This document shows positions 1 through 8,508 of a stretch of DNA of 64,000 bases, piece after piece (within the stretch, counting starts at the first letter, position 1; every line of letters begins with the position of its first letter). The DNA is from an uncultured Paracoccaceae bacterium. Its GTDB lineage: Bacteria; Pseudomonadota; Alphaproteobacteria; Rhodobacterales; Rhodobacteraceae. The position numbers and the translations under genes are program-made. The notes under the pieces are model-generated. The model did no database searches. It worked only from the letters and a program-made list of their open reading frames with translations, and had not been told where the DNA came from. The DNA lies in the NCBI GenBank assembly GCA_937927675.1, contig CALBSG010000128.1, forward strand, positions 1-64,000, read 5' to 3'.

Positions 1-1722
1 GTGCGCGCGCTCCTGGATCAGGGGGTGGAGGTGCTGTTCGGCTATCCGGGCGGGGCGGTGCTGCCGATCTATGACGCGCTGTTCGCCGAGCTCAGGCTGC
101 GCCACATCCTGGTGCGCCACGAGCAGGCGGCCGTCCATGCCGCCGAGGGCTATGCCCGCTCGACCGGCAAGGTCGGCGTGGTGCTGGTGACGTCGGGCCC
201 CGGCGCGACCAACGCCGTGACCGGCTTGACCGACGCGATGATGGATTCGATTCCGATCGTCTGCCTCACCGGCCAGGTCGCGACCCATTTGATCGGCAAT
301 GACGCGTTTCAGGAAGCCGATACCGTCGGCATCACCCGCCCCTGCACCAAGCATAACTGGCTGGTGAAGGACACCGCGAAGCTGGCCGAAACCATCCATC
401 AGGCCTTCCATGTCGCCAAATCCGGCCGCCCCGGCCCGGTTTTGATCGACATTCCCAAGGATGTGCAATTCGCCACCTCGGAATACACCCCCATTCCGAA
501 GGCCAAGGTTGACCACTATCAGCCGCGCGTGAAGGGCGACATCGACGCCATCACCCGCATGGTGGAAATGTTGGAAACCGCGGAACGCCCACTGTTCTAT
601 ACCGGCGGCGGCGTCATCAACTCGGGCACCGCGGCAAGCCAATTGCTGCGTGAATTTGTCGAAGCCACCGGGTTCCCGATCACCTCGACCCTGATGGGCC
701 TTGGCGCCTATCCGGCATCGGGCGAGAAATGGATCGGCATGCTGGGCATGCACGGGCTTTATGAGGCCAACCTTGCCATGCACGGCTGCGATCTGATGCT
801 GAACATCGGCGCGCGCTTTGACGACCGCATCACCGGGCGGATTGCCGATTTCAGCCCGCGCTCGAAAAAGGTGCATGTCGATATTGATCCCTCGTCGATC
901 AACAAGGTGATCCGGGTTGATCTGGGCATCGTTGGCGATGTTGGCCATGTGCTGGAAGATGCGCTTCGCATCTGGAAGGCGCGCGGCCGCAAGGTCAACA
1001 AGGACGGTCTGGCCAAATGGTGGAAGCAGATCAACGAATGGCGGGCCGTGAAATGCCTGACCTATACGCAGTCGACCACCACCATCAAACCGCAGTATGC
1101 GCTGGAACGGCTGGAAGCCCTGACCAAGGGCATGGACCGCTATATCACCACCGAGGTTGGCCAGCATCAGATGTGGGCGGCCCAGTTCCTTGGCTTTGAG
1201 GCACCGAACCGCTGGATGACGAGCGGCGGCCTTGGCACCATGGGCTATGGCCTGCCCGCCTCGATCGGCGTGCAGATTGCCCACCCCGAGGCCCTGGTCA
1301 TCAACGTGGCCGGTGAAGCATCGTGGCTGATGAACATGCAAGAAATGGGCACGGCGATGCAATTCCGCGCGCCCGTGAAGCAGTTCATCTTGAACAATGA
1401 ACGGCTTGGCATGGTGCGCCAGTGGCAAGAGCTGCTGCACGGCGAGCGGTATTCGTCGTCCTGGTCTGAGTCTCTGCCCGATTTCGTGAAACTGGCCGAA
1501 GCCTTTGGCTGCAAGGGCCTGCGGGTGTCTGATCCCAAAGACCTTGATGACGCCATCATGGAAATGATCCGCTATGACGGCCCGGTGATCTTTGATTGCC
1601 TTGTTGAAAAGCACGAAAACTGCTTCCCGATGATCCCCTCTGGCAAGCCGCATAACGAAATGCTGCTGGGCAATGCCGACACGCAAGGGGTTATCAAGGC
1701 CGCAGGCGCGGTACTGGTTTAA
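1..1722 (+). CDS. ilvB: Acetolactate synthase large subunit (5' end cut by window)
   Basis: Catalytic subunit of acetohydroxyacid synthase, the ThDP enzyme that condenses two pyruvates, or pyruvate and 2-ketobutyrate, in valine, leucine and isoleucine synthesis. The reading frame is open from base 1 and begins inside the conserved N-terminal ThDP domain (GYPGGAVLPIYD), so the first residues of the gene lie upstream; the GTG at base 1 is probably an internal valine. The catalytic glutamate is E41 in the RHEQAA motif. The C-terminal ThDP/Mg motif reads AGEAS at 437-441 with NN at 465-466, so the usual GDG aspartate is a glutamate. It is followed by ilvN, as expected for a two-subunit enzyme. 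Family assignment is very secure. Confidence 0.97.
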   Translation: MRALLDQGVEVLFGYPGGAVLPIYDALFAELRLRHILVRHEQAAVHAAEGYARSTGKVGVVLVTSGPGATNAVTGLTDAMMDSIPIVCLTGQVATHLIGNDAFQEADTVGITRPCTKHNWLVKDTAKLAETIHQAFHVAKSGRPGPVLIDIPKDVQFATSEYTPIPKAKVDHYQPRVKGDIDAITRMVEMLETAERPLFYTGGGVINSGTAASQLLREFVEATGFPITSTLMGLGAYPASGEKWIGMLGMHGLYEANLAMHGCDLMLNIGARFDDRITGRIADFSPRSKKVHVDIDPSSINKVIRVDLGIVGDVGHVLEDALRIWKARGRKVNKDGLAKWWKQINEWRAVKCLTYTQSTTTIKPQYALERLEALTKGMDRYITTEVGQHQMWAAQFLGFEAPNRWMTSGGLGTMGYGLPASIGVQIAHPEALVINVAGEASWLMNMQEMGTAMQFRAPVKQFILNNERLGMVRQWQELLHGERYSSSWSESLPDFVKLAEAFGCKGLRVSDPKDLDDAIMEMIRYDGPVIFDCLVEKHENCFPMIPSGKPHNEMLLGNADTQGVIKAAGAVLV

Positions 1723-1730
1723 TCGGGTGG

Positions 1731-1780
1731 ACCGGGGGCTTGCCCCCCGGACCCCCAGAGTATTTCTGCCAAGATGAAAG
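1731..1780 (+). repeat. Dispersed intergenic repeat, copy 1
   Basis: A GC hairpin (CCGGGGGC / GCCCCCCGG, 1732-1750) is followed by ACCCCCAGAGTATTT and CCAAGATGAAAG. The same layout recurs at 11538, 33920 and, in reverse, 63311. The final GAAAGAGGA supplies the ribosome binding site region of ilvN. Confidence 0.8.
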
Positions 1781-1790
1781 AGGACCAATC

Positions 1791-2351
1791 ATGTCCGCAC
1801 TGAACATCAAGAAGGGCGCGACGAGCCATTCCGCCTATGACCTGAGCGACAGCCATTCCGAGATGATCGTCAGCCATACGCTGGCCGTGATCGTCGAGAA
1901 TGAACCTGGCGTTCTGGCGCGCGTGATCGGGCTATTCTCGGCGCGCGGCTATAACATCGACAGCCTGACCGTGGCCGAGGTGGACCATACCGGCCACCGC
2001 AGCCGCATCACCATCGTGACCAGCGGCACGCCGCATGTGATCGATCAGGTCGAGGCGCAACTGTCGCGGCTGGTTTCGGTTTACGCCGTGCATGACCTGA
2101 CCGCCGAAGGCCCCTGTGTGCAGCGGGAACTTGCGCTGATCAAAGTGGCGGGCAAGGGCGAGCATCGCATCGAAGCCTTGCGGCTGGCCGAGATTTTCCG
2201 CGCGCATGTGGTGGACAGCACGTTGGAAAGCTTTGTGTTCGAGATGACCGGCACGCCGGAAAAGATCGACAGCTTTGCCGATCTGATGCGCCCCTTGGGT
2301 CTGCGCGAGCTGGCGCGCACCGGGGTGGCGGCGCTGTCGCGCGGGCTTTAA
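1791..2351 (+). CDS. ilvN: Acetolactate synthase small (regulatory) subunit
   Basis: Regulatory subunit of acetohydroxyacid synthase, which gives valine feedback inhibition and raises catalytic activity. It has 186 residues with an N-terminal ACT domain (about 29-105; VSHTLAVIVENEPGVLARV, ARGYNIDSLTV) and the C-terminal ALS_ss_C region (LALIKVAG, ending LRELARTGVAALSRG). The ATG at 1791 is chosen because it follows AGAGGA at a normal distance; an upstream in-frame ATG at 1740 lies inside the intergenic repeat and codes unrelated residues. It sits 68 bp after ilvB and is probably co-transcribed, although a repeat hairpin lies between them. Confidence 0.96.
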   Translation: MSALNIKKGATSHSAYDLSDSHSEMIVSHTLAVIVENEPGVLARVIGLFSARGYNIDSLTVAEVDHTGHRSRITIVTSGTPHVIDQVEAQLSRLVSVYAVHDLTAEGPCVQRELALIKVAGKGEHRIEALRLAEIFRAHVVDSTLESFVFEMTGTPEKIDSFADLMRPLGLRELARTGVAALSRGL

Positions 2352-2388
2352 CGGGCTTGTGATCTGAGGGCTGTGACAAAACGGCCAA

Positions 2389-2425
2389 GGGGCGCGACGG
2401 GCCATTCCCGCCGCGCCCCTTTCGT
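2389..2425 (+). terminator. Rho-independent terminator after ilvN
   Basis: Stem GGGGCGCG-A-CGGG / CCCG-C-CGCGCCCC (one A/C mismatch) with loop CCATT, followed by TTTCGTTTT. It separates the ilvBN unit from ccmF. Confidence 0.8.
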
Positions 2426-2457
2426 TTTAGACTGCGCCACGAATGAGGAGCCCCGTG

Positions 2458-4428
2458 ATGATCGTAGAACTTGGCCATTTCGCGCTGATCTTGGCCTTTG
2501 CCGTGGCCCTGTTGCAGGCGACCTTACCGCTTTATGGGGCCGCACGGCGGGACGCGCGGCTGATGGCCTTGGCAGATCCGGCCGCGATGATGCAACTGGT
2601 GTTGATCGCGGCAGCCTTTGGGGCGCTGACCTATGCCTTTGTGGTATCAGACTTTTCCTTGCGGCTGGTCACGCTGAACTCGCATACGGACAAGCCGATG
2701 CTGTATAAGGTGGCGGGTGTCTGGGGCAACCATGAGGGGTCGCTCTTGCTGTGGGTTTTGGCGCTGGCCTTGTTCGGGGCCTGTGCGGTGTGGTTTGGCG
2801 GCAATCTGCCGGCGACGCTGAAGGCCCGGGTTTTGAGTGTGCAAGGCATGATCGGCGCGGCGTTTTTGGCGTTTTTGCTCTTCACCTCCAACCCGTTCCT
2901 GCGGCTGGCCAATCCGCCGATGAATGGCGATGATCTGAACCCCTTGCTGCAAGACCCTGGTTTGGCCTTTCACCCGCCCTTCCTTTACCTTGGCTATGTT
3001 GGCCTTTCGATGAGCTTTTCCTTCGCCGTCGCCGCCCTGATCGAGGGTCGGATCGACGCGGCTTGGGCGCGCTGGGTGCGGCCTTGGACGCTGGCGGCGT
3101 GGATTTTCCTGACCATCGGCATCGCCTTGGGGTCGTGGTGGGCCTATTATGAACTGGGTTGGGGCGGGTTCTGGTTCTGGGATCCGGTGGAGAACGCCAG
3201 CTTCATGCCTTGGCTGATTGCCGCGGCCTTGCTGCACTCGGCCATCGTGGTGGAAAAGCGGGAAAGCCTGAAGGCTTGGACCATCCTCTTGGCCATCATT
3301 GCCTTTGGCTTTTCGCTGACCGGCACCTTCATCGTGCGCTCGGGCGTCATCACCTCGGTTCATTCTTTTGCCAATGACCCCGAACGCGGCGTGTTCATCC
3401 TGATGATCCTTGCCACCTTCATGGGCGGGGCGTTGACGCTTTTTGCCTTCCGCGCCAGCGCGTTGGAGGCCAAGGGCCTGTTTTCCACCATCAGCCGCGA
3501 AAGCGCTTTGCTGGCCAACAACGTTCTGTTGGCCGTGGCCGCCTTTGTCGTCTTTATCGGCACGGTCTGGCCCTTGGTGGCCGAGATGGTGTGGAACCGC
3601 AAACTCTCTGTCGGCGAGCCGTTCTTCAACGCGGCCTTCCCGCCCTTCATGATCCTTCTTGCCCTGATCCTGCCGATTGGTGCCATGATGCCGTGGAAGC
3701 GGGCCGAGATTGGCCGGGCGCTGCGGCCTTTGCGCGGGGCTTTGGCCATGGCGCTGGCCTTGGGACTTTTGGCCTTTGCCCTGCAAACCGGCAAATCGGC
3801 GCTGGGTCCGGTGGGGCTTGCCTTGGGGGCATGGGTGGTGTTCGGCGCGCTGACCGATTTGTGGCAACGCGCAGGCCGCGGGGCCTTGGGCGAAAAGCTT
3901 GCCCGCTTGGGGCGCATGGGCCGCGCCGATTGGGGCAAGGCCACAGCCCATTCCGGGCTGGGCGTCACGATCTTTGCCGTCGCCGCCATGCATGCTTGGG
4001 CGATTGAGGATATTCGTGTGGTCCGCGTCGGGGAAACCTTTCCGGTGGGCCGCTACGAGGTTCAGTTGAAAGAGGTGCATCAGGAACAGGGGCCGAACTA
4101 CAGCACGACCATGGCCGAAATGGTGGTCAGCCGCGACGGAGCCGAGGTTGTGACGCTATATCCTGAAAAACGCGTCTACCCGGTGCAGGCGATGCCGACG
4201 ACAGAGGCCGCCATCGACTATGGCCTGACCCGCGATCTTTATCTGGTGATCGGTGATCCGCAGGAGGGCGGCGGCTATGCCGTGCGCGCCTATGTCAAAC
4301 CCTTTGCCAATTGGCTTTGGGGTGGGGCGCTGATGATGGCCATCGGCGGGCTTCTCAGCCTGACCGACCGGCGCTATCGGCTGGCCGCGGGGGCGCGTCG
4401 CGCACCCGCCGCCCAAGCGGCGGAGTAA
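2458..4428 (+). CDS. ccmF: Cytochrome c-type biogenesis protein CcmF
   Basis: Integral membrane haem-handling subunit of the system I cytochrome c maturation pathway; with CcmH it forms the haem lyase that attaches haem to apocytochrome c in the periplasm. It has 656 residues and many hydrophobic helices. The WWD-type haem-binding signature is clear at 235-246 (WGGFWFWDPVEN), followed by ASFMPWL. The start at ATG 2458 (MIVELGHFAL) matches the usual family N-terminus and follows GAGGAG by 7 bases; the in-frame ATG at 2443 has no such signal. The stop is 4 bp before ccmH, so the two are an operon. Confidence 0.97.
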   Translation: MIVELGHFALILAFAVALLQATLPLYGAARRDARLMALADPAAMMQLVLIAAAFGALTYAFVVSDFSLRLVTLNSHTDKPMLYKVAGVWGNHEGSLLLWVLALALFGACAVWFGGNLPATLKARVLSVQGMIGAAFLAFLLFTSNPFLRLANPPMNGDDLNPLLQDPGLAFHPPFLYLGYVGLSMSFSFAVAALIEGRIDAAWARWVRPWTLAAWIFLTIGIALGSWWAYYELGWGGFWFWDPVENASFMPWLIAAALLHSAIVVEKRESLKAWTILLAIIAFGFSLTGTFIVRSGVITSVHSFANDPERGVFILMILATFMGGALTLFAFRASALEAKGLFSTISRESALLANNVLLAVAAFVVFIGTVWPLVAEMVWNRKLSVGEPFFNAAFPPFMILLALILPIGAMMPWKRAEIGRALRPLRGALAMALALGLLAFALQTGKSALGPVGLALGAWVVFGALTDLWQRAGRGALGEKLARLGRMGRADWGKATAHSGLGVTIFAVAAMHAWAIEDIRVVRVGETFPVGRYEVQLKEVHQEQGPNYSTTMAEMVVSRDGAEVVTLYPEKRVYPVQAMPTTEAAIDYGLTRDLYLVIGDPQEGGGYAVRAYVKPFANWLWGGALMMAIGGLLSLTDRRYRLAAGARRAPAAQAAE

Positions 4429-4432
4429 TCCG

Positions 4433-4873
4433 ATGCGCGCCCTGATCTTATGTCTGCTGCTCGCCGCCTCGCCTGCCCTTGCCGTGCAACCTGATGAGGT
4501 CTTGCCCGATCCGGCGTTGGAAGCCCGCGCCCGCCAGATTTCCCACGATCTGCGCTGCCCTGTCTGTCAGGGCGAAACCATCGACGATTCGAACGCTCCG
4601 ATCAGCCGCGACCTGCGGCTTTTGGTGCGCGAGCGGTTGGTGGCGGGCGACAGCGATGCGGAGGTGGTCGATTATATCGTCGCCCGCTATGGCGAGTTTG
4701 TGCTGTTCAACCCGCGCGCCTCGGGGTCGGGATTGCTTCTGTGGCTGGCGGGACCGGCTATGCTGCTGGTGGGGGGTGCGCTGGCCTTTAGCCTGACACG
4801 GCGCAAACCAAAGCTCGAGGATGATCTGAGTGAGGACGAACAAGCCCGCATTGCCGAGCTGATGAAAGAGTAA
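4433..4873 (+). CDS. ccmH: Cytochrome c-type biogenesis protein CcmH (CycL)
   Basis: Thioredoxin-like thiol reductase of cytochrome c maturation that reduces the CXXCH cysteines of the apocytochrome before haem attachment. It has 146 residues: a signal peptide (about 1-17, ending ALA), the diagnostic LRCPVCQ motif with C42 and C45, and a C-terminal membrane helix (about 102-122). It is the short CcmH form without the TPR extension; no CcmI follows. It lies directly behind ccmF and ends facing the lrp gene. Confidence 0.95.
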   Translation: MRALILCLLLAASPALAVQPDEVLPDPALEARARQISHDLRCPVCQGETIDDSNAPISRDLRLLVRERLVAGDSDAEVVDYIVARYGEFVLFNPRASGSGLLLWLAGPAMLLVGGALAFSLTRRKPKLEDDLSEDEQARIAELMKE

Positions 4874-4891
4874 CGCGCCGGGGACGGCGGC

Positions 4892-4915
4892 CCCGCCTTC
4901 TTGCAAGAAGGCGGG
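4892..4915. terminator. Perfect palindromic hairpin between convergent ccmH and lrp
   Basis: Arms CCCGCCTTCTT (4892-4902) and AAGAAGGCGGG (4905-4915) pair over 11 bp around GC. It lies exactly between two convergent stop codons and could serve both. The T tract is weak, so termination is inferred from position. Confidence 0.65.
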
Positions 4916-5347
4916 TTACTTGCGCCCGGCCTTCCGGGTCGACAGCAGCAGGTTCGTTTCGCTCGTCACCACGCCTTCGATGCTGCGGATGCGGTAGATC
5001 ACCTCGTCCAGCTCCAGCAGGGTCTGGGTTGCCAGTTCCGCGATCAGGTCCCATTTGCCATTGGTCGAATGTACCGCCAGCACCGCCGGTATGCCTGCCA
5101 GCCGCGCCATCACCTTTTCGCCACCCTTCCCCTCGATCCCGATCATGATAAGGCCGCGCACCGGGGCGGCGGTCACATCAGACCGCGTCAGCACGGTAAA
5201 TCCGGCAATCTCGCCCTTCGACTGCAGCCGTTCCATCCGCGCCCGCACCGTGGCGCGCGACAGGTCCAGCCGCTCGGCCAGTTCCGAAAGCGAGGCCCGT
5301 CCGTCGCGCCGAAGTTCTGCGATCAACCGCTGGTCGGTTTCATCCAT
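4916..5347 (-). CDS. Lrp/AsnC-family transcriptional regulator
   Basis: A 143-residue Lrp/AsnC protein: N-terminal winged helix-turn-helix (about 1-60; LSELAERLDLSRATVRARMERL) and a C-terminal RAM effector-binding domain (about 65-140). The ATG at 5347 follows AAGGA. It is divergent from the arginase gene, with 109 bp between the starts. By position it is a likely local regulator of the arginase/ornithine cyclodeaminase pair, with arginine or ornithine as a plausible effector; this is inference from gene order only. Confidence 0.88.
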   Translation of the reverse strand: MDETDQRLIAELRRDGRASLSELAERLDLSRATVRARMERLQSKGEIAGFTVLTRSDVTAAPVRGLIMIGIEGKGGEKVMARLAGIPAVLAVHSTNGKWDLIAELATQTLLELDEVIYRIRSIEGVVTSETNLLLSTRKAGRK

Positions 5348-5456
5348 TCGGGCAATCCTTCTGACACTTTGCGCAATCCCTTTAGCAAAACGCGCGAAAT
5401 GCCGCTAGGATTCGTCATCCCTGCCCGCGACAAATGATCAAACACCGGAGACACCC

Positions 5457-6380
5457 ATGCCGAACTGCATCCTGATCGGAGCCCCCATCGACGAAGGCCA
5501 ACGCCGCCCCGGCTGCGTGATGGGACCGGCCGCCTACCGCGTGGCAGGGCTGGCGCAGGCGGTTCGCGATCTGGGCCATGGTGTGGAAGATTGGGGCGAT
5601 GTCGCCCTGCCCGCCTTGCGCAGTGTCACCTGCCCGAACCCCGCCGTTCACGATCTGGATCGCGTCATCGGGTGGACCGAGGTTTTGGCCGACCGCGTGG
5701 ATGATGCCTTGTCCCAAGGGGCCATGCCGATCATCCTTGGCGGTGACCATTCGCTGGCGCTGGGGTCGGTTGCGGGGGCGGCGGCCTTTGCCAAGCGGCA
5801 GGATCGGCCCTTGTTCCTGTTGTGGCTGGACGCCCATTCCGATTTCCATACGCCACTGACGACGGAAAGCGGCAATCTGCACGGCACGCCGGTCGCCTAT
5901 ATCACGGGGCGCGAAGGCTTTGACGCCTTCCCCCCCTTCCCCGCGGCCCTGCCGCCCGAGCGCGTTTGCCTCTTTGGCATCCGCTCGGTCGATCCGGCGG
6001 AACATGCGGCCCTTCTCAGCCATGATCTGGCGATCAACGACATGCGGGTGTTGGACGAACGCGGCATCGTCGCGCCCCTGCGCGAGTTTCTGGAAGCGGT
6101 CCGCGCAGCGGGTGGCATGCTGCATGTGTCGTTGGATGTCGATTTCCTTGACCCCTCAATCGCGCCCGCCGTCGGCACCACGGTTCCGGGCGGCACCACC
6201 TTTCGCGAGGCGCATCTGGTGATGGAGCTGCTGCATGAAAGCGGACTTGTCACCTCGCTCGACCTTGTGGAGTTGAACCCCTTCCTTGATGAGCGCGGCC
6301 GCACCGCAAAACTGATGGTCGAACTTGTCGGCTCGATGATGGGCCGCAAGGTCTTTGACCGACCAACCCGGAGTTTCTGA
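5457..6380 (+). CDS. rocF: Arginase
   Basis: Hydrolyses L-arginine to ornithine and urea with a binuclear manganese centre. It has 307 residues, the normal size. Metal ligands sit in LGGDHS (94-99, H98), DAHSDFH (125-131) and the C-terminal SLDVDFLDP motif, followed by APAVGTTVPGG. The ATG follows a GGAGA-type site. Its stop overlaps the ornithine cyclodeaminase start by one base, so the pair forms a translationally coupled arginine to ornithine to proline route. Agmatinase is less likely given the arginase-type N-terminus (IGAPIDEGQRRPGC). Confidence 0.92.
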   Translation: MPNCILIGAPIDEGQRRPGCVMGPAAYRVAGLAQAVRDLGHGVEDWGDVALPALRSVTCPNPAVHDLDRVIGWTEVLADRVDDALSQGAMPIILGGDHSLALGSVAGAAAFAKRQDRPLFLLWLDAHSDFHTPLTTESGNLHGTPVAYITGREGFDAFPPFPAALPPERVCLFGIRSVDPAEHAALLSHDLAINDMRVLDERGIVAPLREFLEAVRAAGGMLHVSLDVDFLDPSIAPAVGTTVPGGTTFREAHLVMELLHESGLVTSLDLVELNPFLDERGRTAKLMVELVGSMMGRKVFDRPTRSF

Positions 6381-7423
6381 TGATCGCCCCTTCGAAACAG
6401 GCCTTTGTTCCCTTCGTCTCGGTCGCCAATATGATGCGGCTGGTGCATGCGATTGGCGTGGAACAGGTGATGGTGGATCTGGCCGCCGAGATTGAGGCCG
6501 ATTTCCGTCGCTGGCCGTTGTTTGACAAAACGCCCCGCGTCGCCAGTCATTCCGACATCGGGGTGATTGAACTGATGCCGACCTCGGACGGCGAAACCTA
6601 TGGCTTCAAATATGTGAATGGCCACCCATCCAATATGAAGCGGGGGTTGCAGACCGTCACCGCCTTTGGGCTTTTGGCAGATGTATCCACGGGGTATCCG
6701 CTTTTGTTGTCGGAAATGACCATTCTGACAGCGCTACGCACCGCCGCCACCAGCGCGATGGCGGCGAAATGGCTGGCGCCCAAGGGGGCCACCACCATGG
6801 CGCTGATCGGCAATGGCGCACAGGCGGAATTTCAAGCGCTGGCCTTCAAGGCGGTTTGCGGAATTTCCGAGGTGCGGCTTTACGACATTGACGCCAAGGC
6901 CACAGCGAAATGCGCGGCAAACCTTGCCGGACGCGGGCTGAAGGTGGTCGCCTGCAAGACACCCGAGGAGGCCATTCTTGGCGCTCAGATCATCACCACC
7001 GTGACGGCAGACAAGCAAAACGCCACCATTCTGACCGACAATATGGTTGGCGCGGGCGTGCATATCAACGCGGTGGGCGGCGACTGCCCCGGCAAGACGG
7101 AACTGCACCGCGATATCCTGCTGCGCGCCGGGGTGTTCGTGGAATACCCGCCCCAAACGCGGATCGAGGGCGAAATTCAGCAAATGCCCGCTGATTTCCC
7201 GGTGACTGAACTTTGGCAGGTCATCGGTGGCGCGGCGCAGGGCCGTAAGGATGCCCGCGATATCACGCTTTTTGACTCGGTGGGCTTTGCCATCGAAGAT
7301 TTCAGCGCCCTGCGCTATGTGCATGCCAAGCTGCGCGCGCTGAACCTGTGCGACCAGCTTGACATGATCGCCGACCCCGACGACCCGCGCGATCTGTTTG
7401 GGATGTTGATGCGGGCCGCTTAA
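6380..7423 (+). CDS. ocd: Ornithine cyclodeaminase
   Basis: Converts L-ornithine to L-proline and ammonia with bound NAD. It has 347 residues and belongs to the ornithine cyclodeaminase/mu-crystallin family. Visible features are the substrate-side segment GFKYVNGHPSN, the TALRTAATSAMAAKWLA helix and the Rossmann motif IGNGAQAEFQ followed by YDID. It starts one base inside the arginase stop and completes arginine degradation. Its TAA stop shares bases with the stop of the convergent gene that ends at 7420, so no terminator fits between them. Confidence 0.92.
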   Translation: MIAPSKQAFVPFVSVANMMRLVHAIGVEQVMVDLAAEIEADFRRWPLFDKTPRVASHSDIGVIELMPTSDGETYGFKYVNGHPSNMKRGLQTVTAFGLLADVSTGYPLLLSEMTILTALRTAATSAMAAKWLAPKGATTMALIGNGAQAEFQALAFKAVCGISEVRLYDIDAKATAKCAANLAGRGLKVVACKTPEEAILGAQIITTVTADKQNATILTDNMVGAGVHINAVGGDCPGKTELHRDILLRAGVFVEYPPQTRIEGEIQQMPADFPVTELWQVIGGAAQGRKDARDITLFDSVGFAIEDFSALRYVHAKLRALNLCDQLDMIADPDDPRDLFGMLMRAA

Positions 7424-8370
7424 GGGTCAAGATAGCGGTGCGTTGCCCCCTGCGGGTCGCGCACCTGCCAACCGTCGGGCGTAGCCGTCAGATACTCTGG
7501 CCCAAGCGGCACCTTGCCGTGGCCGCCGGGGATATCCAGCACATAGGTCGGCAGGGCGGTTCCGGGCAGCCGCCCCCGCAACGACGCCATCAGCGCTTGG
7601 CCTTCGGCAATCGTGGTGCGGAAATGCTCTGCCCCACGCACCAGATCGCCGTGATGCAGGTAATAGGGTTTCACCTTCAGCCGCAGCAGGCGCCGCAGCA
7701 GCGCCTCCAACACCTCGGCCCGGTCATTCACCCCGCGCAGCAGCACCGATTGCGACAAAAGCGGCACCCCGGCACGGGTCAGCCGGGCCAGGGCCACCTC
7801 AGCCTCGGGGGTGATTTCGTCGGCATGATTGACATGCAGCACAAACCACAAAGGCTTGCCCTGCCCCAGCCGCGCGGCAAGGCTTGTCGTAATCCGCCCC
7901 GGCGCCACCACCGGAATACGGGAATGGATGCGCAAGCTGTCAAGATGCGGGATGGCGTTCAGCCGGTCGATCACCTCGGTCAAGCGCCGCTCTGACAGCG
8001 ACAAGGGATCGCCCCCGGTCAAGATCACCTCGCGGATCGCGGGGCGGGCGGCGATATAGGCAAGGGCTGCGGCAAGATCAGCCTCGGGCAAAGGCCCGGC
8101 GTCCCCCACCACCTCCCGGCGAAAGCAAAAGCGGCAGTGGACAAGGCACGTCAGCGTAACCCGCAGGATCACACGGTCGGGATAGCGGTGGGTCAGACCG
8201 GGCGTTGGCGAATGAACCGCGTCCCCAATCGGATCGGCAAGACCCGCACCGCGGCCCTGAAGTTCCTGTGGATCAGGCAGAAATTGCGCCGCCACGCCCG
8301 GAAGATGCGCCAAGGCCCGCATCTCGGGCGTCAGCCGCTCGGCAAAGCCGGTTTCAAGCCCAAGATCCAC
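7420..8370 (-). CDS. Lysine 2,3-aminomutase-like radical SAM protein (EpmB/KamA family)
   Basis: Radical-SAM, PLP-dependent aminomutase. It carries the 4Fe-4S motif CLVHCRFC (CxxxCxxC), the ILTGGDPL motif and the PLP-lysine region IPGGHGKVP near the C-terminus. It lacks the long C-terminal extension of clostridial KamA, so it resembles EpmB (YjeK), which makes beta-lysine for elongation factor P. The start is set at GTG 8370, preceded by AAGGGGGA with 7 bases of spacing, giving 316 residues; further upstream the frame turns into antisense of gyrA. That N-terminus looks somewhat short for the family. No efp or epmA lies nearby, so the EF-P role is not shown by context. Confidence 0.82.
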   Translation of the reverse strand: MDLGLETGFAERLTPEMRALAHLPGVAAQFLPDPQELQGRGAGLADPIGDAVHSPTPGLTHRYPDRVILRVTLTCLVHCRFCFRREVVGDAGPLPEADLAAALAYIAARPAIREVILTGGDPLSLSERRLTEVIDRLNAIPHLDSLRIHSRIPVVAPGRITTSLAARLGQGKPLWFVLHVNHADEITPEAEVALARLTRAGVPLLSQSVLLRGVNDRAEVLEALLRRLLRLKVKPYYLHHGDLVRGAEHFRTTIAEGQALMASLRGRLPGTALPTYVLDIPGGHGKVPLGPEYLTATPDGWQVRDPQGATHRYLDP

Positions 8371-8508
8371 GACATTTCCCCCTTGGAAAGCGCGGGCTTT
8401 TCCCAGAAGCGGGGCAAAAGGGCAACCCCCGGCATTGCCGCGATGGGCTGTATGTTGTAAGGTCTGACCAACCAAATCTAGACCCCCTCGACGGGGGCGC
8501 GAGGACAC

